A stretch of 64,000 bases of DNA from Massilia agri. GTDB taxonomy: Bacteria > Pseudomonadota > Gammaproteobacteria > Burkholderiales > Burkholderiaceae_D. The stretch spans positions 1 through 64,000 of the forward strand of contig NZ_JANUHA010000018.1 of NCBI RefSeq assembly GCF_024753255.1. The letters run 5' to 3'. The notes below the pieces were generated by a model. It made no database searches and was not told the DNA's origin. It worked only from the letters and a program-made list of their open reading frames with translations. How positions within the stretch are numbered: the stretch's first letter is position 1; every line of letters begins with the position of its first letter. This document shows, in pieces, positions 43,126 through 50,087 of the stretch. The position numbers were made by a program, and so were the translations under genes.

Positions 43126-44265
43126 ATGAGAGTGCCTTGCCTGCTGTTCGCCTGCCTGCTCTGCGCCTGCGCCGCCTCCCCGCCCGCCGCACGCATCGTC
43201 CCCGATGAAGAAGTACGCCGCCTGATGGCGGGCGCACAGGTCGAGGGCCTGGCGCTGGCCGTGATCGACGAGGGCCGGGTGAGCAGCGTGCGCACCTGGG
43301 GCTGGCGCAACGTCGAGAAGAAGCTGCCGCTGGAGCCGCACACCATCATGTACGGCGCCTCGCTCACCAAGCCGGCCTTCGCCTACATGCTGATGCAGCT
43401 GGTCGACGAGGGCAGGCTGGACCTCGACGCACCCTTGACCACCCTGCTGCCGCAGCCGCTGCCCGCCTACGATATGAAGCCCTACGATTTCTCCGACCTG
43501 GCCGGCGACGAACGCTGGCGCAGGCTGACCCCGCGCATCCTGCTCACGCATTCCTCGGGCTTCGCCAACTTCCGCTGGGTCGAGCCGGACAAGAAGCTGC
43601 GCTTCCACTTCGATCCGGGCGCGCGCTACGGCTACTCGGCCGAGGGCATGTACATCCTCCAGCTGATCGTCGAGCGCGGCCTGGGCCTGGAGACCGGGCA
43701 GGAGATGCAGCGCCGCGTCTTCCAGCGCTTCGGCATGCGCAACACCAGCATGCTGTGGCGGGCCGACTTCGCGCACAACCTCGCCGACGGCTACACGGTG
43801 GAGGGCAAGATGATCCCGCACGACGACCGCAGCCGGCCGAGCGCGGCCGGCTCGATGGACACGACCATCGAGGACCAGGCGCGGCTCTGGGCCGGCATCG
43901 TGCGTGGAGAAGGAGTGAGCGCGGCCTCGCGCGCCGCGATGGTGAAGCCACAGCTGGCCATTACGTCAAGCAGCCAGTTCCCGACCCTGGTGCCGGGCCG
44001 GGTCGCCTGGCCGCAGCAACTCGCCGCAGGCCTGGGCCTCGTGACCTTCAAGGACCGCAGCGGGCCGGCCTGGTTCAAGGGCGGGCACGACGACGGCACC
44101 GGGAATATGGTGATCTGCCTGGAGAATGGCCGGCGCTGCGTGGTAATGCTATCGAACGACGTGCGCGCCGAGCGCATCTACCCCGAGCTGGCGCGCCGCG
44201 TGCTGGGCGAGACGGACATGCCGTGGAAGTGGGAGTACGGGTGGTACAAGGCCTCCCCGCAATGA
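43126..44265 (+). CDS. Serine hydrolase of the beta-lactamase/class C family
   Basis: 379 residues. Lipobox LLCAC near residue 16. Catalytic SxxK is SLTK (about 79-82), the second motif reads YSA (usual YxN), and the third is in WFKGGHDDG. A HSSGF segment is typical of esterase/D-aminopeptidase members. It may act on peptidoglycan peptides or esters rather than beta-lactams. AGGAG precedes the ATG at 43126. Confidence 0.85.
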   Translation: MRVPCLLFACLLCACAASPPAARIVPDEEVRRLMAGAQVEGLALAVIDEGRVSSVRTWGWRNVEKKLPLEPHTIMYGASLTKPAFAYMLMQLVDEGRLDLDAPLTTLLPQPLPAYDMKPYDFSDLAGDERWRRLTPRILLTHSSGFANFRWVEPDKKLRFHFDPGARYGYSAEGMYILQLIVERGLGLETGQEMQRRVFQRFGMRNTSMLWRADFAHNLADGYTVEGKMIPHDDRSRPSAAGSMDTTIEDQARLWAGIVRGEGVSAASRAAMVKPQLAITSSSQFPTLVPGRVAWPQQLAAGLGLVTFKDRSGPAWFKGGHDDGTGNMVICLENGRRCVVMLSNDVRAERIYPELARRVLGETDMPWKWEYGWYKASPQ

Positions 44266-44266
44266 G

Positions 44267-44914
44267 TCAGTTGCCGAAGTAGCGCCCCGGCCGGTGCCAG
44301 GCCATGACCATGCTGCTCATGGCGATCGCGCTCAGCGAGGACCAGCCCACCAGGTCCGGCTGCACGATGGACAGCGCCACCAGCAGGATCACCGCGTCGA
44401 TCGCCACCTGGGTGCGGCCGGCGTTGATGCCGTACTTCTTCTGCAGCCACAGGGTCACGATGCCGGTGCCGCCCACGCCCGCGCCGTGGCGGGCCAGGGC
44501 CAGGATGCCCATGCCGCAGAAGGTGCCGCCGCCCAGCGCCGCCACCATCGGGTGGACGTGGCCGATCACCAGGCCGCCCGGCATCAGTTTGAGGAGCAGC
44601 ATGATGGCGACGCTGCCGATCAGGGACTTGACGGTGAAGCGCGCGCCCATGAACAGGTAGCCGAACAGGAAGAACGGCAGGTTGATGAGCATGAACAGCA
44701 CGCCGACGGAGAGGTCCATGGTGTAGGACACCAGCAGCGAGATGCCGGCCACGCCGCCCGTGATCAGGCCCGCCGCCTGCAGCAGCAGCACACCCATCAC
44801 GACGAACAGGATGCCCACGGCGATGCCGTAGACGTCATCGAACAGGCTATGCGGCTTGACGGTCACGACGTGATTCCCCTGGGCGGCCTGCGACGACAGG
44901 GCGCCCTGCATCAT
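44267..44914 (-). CDS. YitT-family membrane protein
   Basis: 215 residues with about five to six transmembrane segments. Matches the small YitT/YczE-like group (GIAVGILFVVMGVLLLQAA, GLITGGVAGISLLVSY). The ATG at 44914 follows GAGGTGG; an upstream frame to 45139 has no support. Stop 2 bp from the convergent serine hydrolase stop. Transport function unproven. Confidence 0.82.
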   Translation of the reverse strand: MMQGALSSQAAQGNHVVTVKPHSLFDDVYGIAVGILFVVMGVLLLQAAGLITGGVAGISLLVSYTMDLSVGVLFMLINLPFFLFGYLFMGARFTVKSLIGSVAIMLLLKLMPGGLVIGHVHPMVAALGGGTFCGMGILALARHGAGVGGTGIVTLWLQKKYGINAGRTQVAIDAVILLVALSIVQPDLVGWSSLSAIAMSSMVMAWHRPGRYFGN

Positions 44915-45238
44915 CGCACCACCTCGACGCACGCCGAACCGGACGAGCGCACGGGCTGCGCGCCATATCGGGAAGAAGTCGGGCCGAAGGGGGATGGATG
45001 CTTCATGGTCCTCACAATGCAAGAGACGAAGACGCCGCCGCGCATGCCTTGTGAGCATGGCGGCGGCGACAACAAAATCCGGGAATAGTCGGTGTACTAC
45101 TGCGTACAGGGCCGTATTATTACCCATGTTGCAGCGCAATGAAACTTCGTGTTCCGCATGACAGCCATTCGGGAAACGAATAACTGCCGCGGAACTCGAG
45201 AATCTTGCTAATAACGCAAACCAGCTTGGTGCCGGTTC
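44915..45238. other. 324-bp gap with a long hairpin between dctM and yitT-like genes
   Basis: No gene seen. It contains a near-perfect stem of about 14 bp with one bulge (CGCCGCCGCGCATGC at 45033-45047 and GCATGGCGGCGGCG at 45055-45068), loop seven bases, without a T-run on either side. It may be a processing or stabilising structure at the end of the TRAP operon or part of the yitT leader. The rest is moderately A+T-rich with no clear promoter. Confidence 0.5.
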
Positions 45239-47146
45239 TTATTTGTATAGCACTTCCGGCAGCCACATCCCGATCGCCGGGAAGGTGTAGAGCAGGATGA
45301 TCCCGAGCACCTGCAGCCCCATGAAGGGCAGCATGCCGAGGAAGATCTGGTTCAGGGTGACGTGCGGCGGCGACACGCCCTTGAGATAGAAGGCCGACAT
45401 CGCCACCGGCGGCGACAGGAAGGCCGTCTGCAGGTTCATCGCCACCAGCAGGCCGAAGAACAGCGGGTCGATATGAAAGTGCGGCAGCAGCGGCACGAAG
45501 ATGGGCATGAAGATCACGATGATCTCGGTCCACTCGAGCGGCCAGCCGAGCAGGAAAATGATCACCTGGGCGAGGATCATGAATTGCACCGGCGTCAGGT
45601 TCATCCCCAGCACCCAGGCATTGATGATCTCCTGCCCGCCCAGCAGCGCAAAGGCGGCCGAGAAGATGCTCGAGCCGACGAAGAGCCAGCACACCATGGC
45701 CGTGGTCTTGGTCGTCAGGTGGGCCGACTCGCGCAGCAGCCTCACATTGAACCTCCGATAGGCGATCGCCAGGATTAGGCCCCCGAAGGCCCCCATCGCC
45801 GCAGCCTCGGTGGGTGTCGCCAGCCCGAACACGATGCTGCCCAGGACTGCCAGGATCATCAGCGCCAGCGGGAACAGGGAGCCCAGCAGCATCTTGAAGA
45901 TCTCCAGGCGCGCGAAGTTGAAGTAAAGGTAGAAGGCCGCGAGCAGGACGACGCCCGCCGCGAGCACGATCCAGTAGGTCCGCGAGGCGGACCTGGCCAC
46001 CGGCTCCGCGCTTGGCGCCGGGTCCACGCCTGCCGTCGCCTGCTGCGCCACCGGCGGCGCGCCGGCAGTGGCGCCCTCGCCTTCCACCGGCGGCTCTTCC
46101 AGGCCACCCTCGACCGGCGGCTCCTCGAGCCCACCGGAGACACTGCTGGCGAAGGGGTCGAGCTCTTGCTCCGCGCCCATTTCGACCAGCTCCGTCTGCG
46201 GCGCCAGCGGTGCGGTGACGATGCGGTAGCTCAGGCCCATGATGGCCGCAAAGGCCAGCGCCGGCAGCAGCGCGACGAAGAGCTGCGAGCGCGCCGTGCG
46301 GTGGTGCTCGGGCACGCGCAGCGCGTCGACCAGGCCACCGAGGGCCGTCCTCCGATGGGCGTTCGGAATCGCCTGGGTATAGGCCGGCAACGTGACGATC
46401 CGTTCTTCGGCCGGCAGCGGGGGCGCCAGCTTGGGCCGCAGCTTGGCGAGCAGGATCACGTAGCCGACATAGAGCGTGGCCAGCATGATCCCCGGGAAGA
46501 AGGCCCCCGCGTACAGCTGGACCACCGAGACCCCGGCCGTCGCGCCATACACGATCAGGAGCACCGAGGGCGGAATCAGGATGCCCAGGCAGCCGCCCGC
46601 CGTGATGCAGCCGCTTGATAACTGGGTGCTGTAGCCGGCCTTGAGCATGGCCGGCAGCGCCAGCAGGCCCATGAGCGTGACCACGGCCCCGACGATGCCG
46701 GTGGCGGTGGCGAAGATCGCGCAGGTGACGATGGTGGCCACGGCCAGCGAACCGGGCACGTTGGCCATGGCCAGGTGCAGGCTCTTGAACAGGCGCTCGA
46801 TCAGGTTGGCCCGCTCGACCAGGTAGCCCATGAAGATGAACAGCGGGATCGAGATCAGGACGTCGTTCGCCATCACCGAATAGGCCCGCTGCACCATCAG
46901 GTCGAGCGTGCGCTGCAGCGCCAGGTCCGGCTCGGTGCTGTGGAAGGCGAACCAGGCGAACAGCACCCCCATGCCCATCAGGGTGAAGGCCGTGGGAAAG
47001 CCGAGCATGATGGCGACCACCACCAGGGCCAGCATCAGGAGGCCGAGGTGGCCGTTCGTCATGTCGGCGGGCGCCGGCATCAGGATGAAGACGCCGATCA
47101 CGATCGCCAGCAGGATCGAGAGGCCGAACCAGATTTCCTTCCTCAT
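45239..47146 (-). CDS. dctM: TRAP transporter large permease DctM, with insertion
   Basis: 635 residues, against about 425 in typical DctM. Membrane segments and family signatures are present at both ends: GFPTAFTLMGMGVLFAWF, SIPLFIFMGYLVERANLIERL (shortened), CITAGGCLGILIPPSVLLI, LLGWPLEWTEIIVIFMPIF. In the middle (about 290-400) there is a hydrophilic insert with a tandem GGLEEPPVEG repeat and PAPSAEP stretches, flanked by extra hydrophobic segments. Overlaps dctQ by ATGA (47143-47146). Confidence 0.9.
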   Translation of the reverse strand: MRKEIWFGLSILLAIVIGVFILMPAPADMTNGHLGLLMLALVVVAIMLGFPTAFTLMGMGVLFAWFAFHSTEPDLALQRTLDLMVQRAYSVMANDVLISIPLFIFMGYLVERANLIERLFKSLHLAMANVPGSLAVATIVTCAIFATATGIVGAVVTLMGLLALPAMLKAGYSTQLSSGCITAGGCLGILIPPSVLLIVYGATAGVSVVQLYAGAFFPGIMLATLYVGYVILLAKLRPKLAPPLPAEERIVTLPAYTQAIPNAHRRTALGGLVDALRVPEHHRTARSQLFVALLPALAFAAIMGLSYRIVTAPLAPQTELVEMGAEQELDPFASSVSGGLEEPPVEGGLEEPPVEGEGATAGAPPVAQQATAGVDPAPSAEPVARSASRTYWIVLAAGVVLLAAFYLYFNFARLEIFKMLLGSLFPLALMILAVLGSIVFGLATPTEAAAMGAFGGLILAIAYRRFNVRLLRESAHLTTKTTAMVCWLFVGSSIFSAAFALLGGQEIINAWVLGMNLTPVQFMILAQVIIFLLGWPLEWTEIIVIFMPIFVPLLPHFHIDPLFFGLLVAMNLQTAFLSPPVAMSAFYLKGVSPPHVTLNQIFLGMLPFMGLQVLGIILLYTFPAIGMWLPEVLYK

Positions 47147-47724
47147 CGCGCGCCCTCCTCGCCACTCACCTGCGCCTTGAGCTGGTCGACATCGACCTCC
47201 TCGACGTCGGCCTCGCGCGGCGGCCAGGCGCCCTCCTTCAGGCAGGCGATGCAGCGCACGATCTCCACCAGGCCCTGCAGCAGGAGCAGCGCGCCGGACA
47301 AGGGAATGACCATCTTGAAGGGATACAGCGGCGGGCCGTTGGCGGTGAGCGTGGAGTGCTCGCGGATGGCGAAGGATTCGGCGGCGTAGGTATAGCCGGC
47401 CCACACCAGGGCGACCACGCCCGGGATGAAGAACACGAAGTACAGGATCAGGTCCAGGCCGGCTTGCAGGCGCGGCGGGAAGAAGCTGTACAGCACGTCG
47501 CCGCGCACGTGGCCGTTCTTGGCCAGGGTGTAGGCGCCCGCCATCATGAAGGCCGCGCCGTACATCATGATCATCAGGTCGAAGGCCCAGGGATTGGGCG
47601 TGTTCAGGACGTAGCGCGCAAACACTTCCCAGCTGATGAGGAAGGTCAGCGCCACGATCAGCCAGGAAAAGGCCTGGCCGACCCAGCTGCTGAGCCGGTC
47701 GACGAAAAACAGAATGTTCTGCAT
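47143..47724 (-). CDS. dctQ: TRAP transporter small permease DctQ
   Basis: 193 residues, four transmembrane helices (about 15-36, 50-70, 95-118, 140-162). Family features: SWEVFARYVLNTPNPWAFDL and GAYTLAKNGHVRGDVLY. The charged C terminus carries several Glu. The start at 47724 has GAGCAGC upstream, weak. Forms the Q-M complex with DctM and uses the ion gradient. Confidence 0.92.
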   Translation of the reverse strand: MQNILFFVDRLSSWVGQAFSWLIVALTFLISWEVFARYVLNTPNPWAFDLMIMMYGAAFMMAGAYTLAKNGHVRGDVLYSFFPPRLQAGLDLILYFVFFIPGVVALVWAGYTYAAESFAIREHSTLTANGPPLYPFKMVIPLSGALLLLQGLVEIVRCIACLKEGAWPPREADVEEVDVDQLKAQVSGEEGAR

Positions 47725-47752
47725 GAGCTGCTCCGGACGCGATGGGAATGCC

Positions 47753-47889
47753 GTAGGGTGGACCGGGCCACGAGAGGCGGCTACGCCGTCCGCGCGTTCG
47801 ACTCCCGGTCGAGCAGCCCCAGCGCACGCCGGAGTTGAACGCGCGGTCGGCAAAGCGTGATCTGGTCCACTGGACCAGATCACCCCTAC
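47753..47889. repeat. Dispersed palindromic repeat, copy 6, inside the TRAP operon
   Basis: Left tip GTAGGGTGGACC with the GGGCCACGAGAGGCGGC insertion, then TACGCCGTCCGCGCGTTCG. The right half has GTTGAACGCGCGGTCGGC, then a perfect 12-bp hairpin GTGATCTGGTCC-ACT-GGACCAGATCAC (47857-47883) and a CCCTAC end containing the dctP stop. The only copy not between convergent genes. Confidence 0.88.
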
Positions 47890-49016
47890 GCCTTGGTTGG
47901 CGCCTTGCGACCGAAGTAGTGGTTGTAGGCCATGCGGCGCGGATTGTTGGTGTCCATGTCCCACTTCACCGCCCGCTCCGCGAAGGCCCGCATCGAGGCC
48001 TCGACCTTGCGGAACAGCGGATTGTCCGCGCCCTTCTTCTTGACCACCTCGTCCCACACCGCCAGCTGCGCCTGCAGCAGCGCGTCCGGGGTCTTGTAGA
48101 ACTTCACGCCGTTCTTCGACTGCAGCTCGCGGTAGTCCTTCGAATAGCGGTCGACCGCCTTCCAGGACATGTCCGAAGACGCCGCCTCCACCGCGTTCTC
48201 GATGATCGCCTTCATCCTGGCCGGCAGCGCGTTGTACTTGGTCTTGTTGAAAGTGATCTCGAACTGCTCCGAGCTCTGGTGGAAGCTTTGCAGCATGCAG
48301 ATCTTGGACACGTCCGGGAAGCCGAGCACCCGGTCCGAGCTGGCATTGTTGAACTCCGCCCCGTCGAGCAGGCCGCGGTCCATGGCCGGCACGATCTCGC
48401 CGGCCGGCAGCGCGTTCACGGCCGCGCCCATGGCGGTGAACATGTCGATGGCGAGACCATTGGTGCGGAACTTCAGGCCCTTCAGGTCTTCGCGTTTGGT
48501 GATGGCCTTCTTGAACCAGCCGAGCGGCTGGGTCGGCATCGGACCGGTGAGGAAGGAAACCACGTTGGCGCCGATCCCGTTGTACAGCTCGGCCAGCAGC
48601 TCCTTGCCGCCGCCGTACTTGTGCCAGGCGAGCACCATATTGGCATCCATGCCGTAGGCCGGGCCCGAGGTCCACAGCGCGATCGCGGCCTGCTTGCCGT
48701 AGTTGTAGCCCATCACGCCATGGCCGCCGTCGAGGGTGCCCTTGGAGACCGCGTCCAGCAGGCCGAATGCGGGAACGACGGCGCCGGCCGGCAGCACCTC
48801 GATTTTCAGCTCGCCGCCGGTCATGTCGTTGACCTTCTTGGCGAAGTCGAGCGCGTACTCGTGGAAGATGTCCTTGCTGGGCCAGGTGCTCTGGAAGCGC
48901 ATCTGCTTCGGCGTCTGCGCGCTTGCAATCATCGGGGCCGCCAGCGCGGTGCCTGCGGCGGCTCCCAGGAAGGTCCTGCGGGTGGATTGCTTCGACTCTT
49001 TGCTACCCTTCTTCAT
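47886..49016 (-). CDS. dctP: TRAP transporter substrate-binding protein DctP
   Basis: 376 residues. Signal with twin-arginine TRRTFLGAA (about 12-20) and cleavage near IASA, so Tat export is likely. The body matches DctP: QMRFQSTWPSKDIFHEYALDF (shortened here to FQSTWPSKDIFHEY), SGPAYGMD, and the carboxylate-binding Arg in LKGLKFRTNGLAIDMF. The sequence is nearer the 2-oxoacid/TakP branch than to malate binders, a tentative reading. The TAG stop is inside repeat copy 6. AGGAGACAG precedes the ATG at 49016. First gene of dctP-dctQ-dctM. Confidence 0.9.
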   Translation of the reverse strand: MKKGSKESKQSTRRTFLGAAAGTALAAPMIASAQTPKQMRFQSTWPSKDIFHEYALDFAKKVNDMTGGELKIEVLPAGAVVPAFGLLDAVSKGTLDGGHGVMGYNYGKQAAIALWTSGPAYGMDANMVLAWHKYGGGKELLAELYNGIGANVVSFLTGPMPTQPLGWFKKAITKREDLKGLKFRTNGLAIDMFTAMGAAVNALPAGEIVPAMDRGLLDGAEFNNASSDRVLGFPDVSKICMLQSFHQSSEQFEITFNKTKYNALPARMKAIIENAVEAASSDMSWKAVDRYSKDYRELQSKNGVKFYKTPDALLQAQLAVWDEVVKKKGADNPLFRKVEASMRAFAERAVKWDMDTNNPRRMAYNHYFGRKAPTKA

Positions 49017-49219
49017 CGTCTGTCTCCTGTCTCGTTTTATGTGAACCACGGATGAGATGCTTGGGTGAATCGGTACGCGCGACGGTTATTGGTGCAGATA
49101 CCTCCTGGATAGAATGGATGCCGGAATATCGATCTTGTACGTACGGCAGGATCGGCCTGTTTTATTGCCGTGTCAAGAAGCAACTCTGCGTAAGCGCCCC
49201 GAACAGTCCTGCGGGCAGC

Positions 49220-49951
49220 CTATTTTTGCAGGACCACGATCCCCGACTGGTGTTTCGAGAACAGCACCATGGCCATGCCCAGCAAGGTGCGCATGCCCGG
49301 GATCCGCAGCAGCCGGCCGAGCATGCCGTGCGACTTGCGGCGGTACAGCGAGATGTAGAGATACGAAGCACGCGGCACGACGTTGAAGTTGCGGAAGCCC
49401 ACCTTCTTCGCGCCGCGGATGATCTTCGCCGGATGCATGTCGCGCTCGGTCACGCCGAATTCGGCGATGACGTCGGCCGAGCGGCGCTCGTGTCCCCAGC
49501 CAGGCTCCGAGGTGATGACAATTCCGCCCGGCTTGAGCGCGCGATACGCGCTGGCCAGCGCGCTCACTTCGTCGACCGCATGGTGCAGGCAGTCGAAGAA
49601 CACGACGATGTCGAATTCTTCCCTGAACGCGAGCGACTCGTAGTCTCCCACGACGAAGTCGAGGTTGGCGATCCCCTGCGCCTCCTTCATCCTCCGGCCC
49701 GCTTCGATGGCTTCCGGCACCAGATCCGTACCGACCACTTCGTAGCCGCGCTTGGCGAACAACACGCTGGTCCACCCCGTGCCGCAGCCCATGTCGAGCA
49801 GGCGGCCACCCTCCGGCATCATCCCCATCATGGCCCCGAGCTCCATCAGGTAGAGGCCGCATTGCGCGTCGGACCAGGGTTTATGCGTCGCGTGCTGCAT
49901 GCCCTCGGCCCCAATGTTCTTGAAGTAGTCGTATTCGCCTTGTGTCGCCAT
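49220..49951 (-). CDS. Class I SAM-dependent methyltransferase
   Basis: 243 residues. Rossmann-type motif I LLDMGCGTGW (about 51-60), motif II GTDLVPEAIEAGRR and the DVVFFDCLHHAVD segment (motif III region). The N terminus MATQGEYDYFKNIGAEGMQH resembles methyltransferases acting on small molecules. Substrate unknown. The 203 bp before dctP on one side and the sigma-54 gap on the other bracket it. Confidence 0.83.
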   Translation of the reverse strand: MATQGEYDYFKNIGAEGMQHATHKPWSDAQCGLYLMELGAMMGMMPEGGRLLDMGCGTGWTSVLFAKRGYEVVGTDLVPEAIEAGRRMKEAQGIANLDFVVGDYESLAFREEFDIVVFFDCLHHAVDEVSALASAYRALKPGGIVITSEPGWGHERRSADVIAEFGVTERDMHPAKIIRGAKKVGFRNFNVVPRASYLYISLYRRKSHGMLGRLLRIPGMRTLLGMAMVLFSKHQSGIVVLQK

Positions 49952-50041
49952 GGTGGTTCGGTCGGATCGAAAACGCGCAGTCTAACAGGGCGGCCATTAC
50001 GTGAACATGAAGAATACCGGCAGGCCGGATCTTTATTGTTC

Positions 50042-50058
50042 TGGCATAGGTTTTGCTT
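50042..50058 (+). promoter_or_regulatory. Sigma-54 promoter of the CheW-fusion gene
   Basis: TGGCATAGGTTTTGCTT has the -24 GG at 50043-50044 and -12 GC at 50055-50056 with exactly 10 bases between, matching TGGCAc/t-N5-TTGCW. Transcription would start near 50068, 20 nt before the ATG at 50088. Confidence 0.8.
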
Positions 50059-50087
50059 ACAAGAAAGAATTGTTCTGCCAAGCGACC

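Noticed and set aside
8792-47889. Reading the six repeats as a CRISPR array or insertion sequences
   Set aside because: Copies are kilobases apart, palindromic, without spacers, transposase or clear target duplications.
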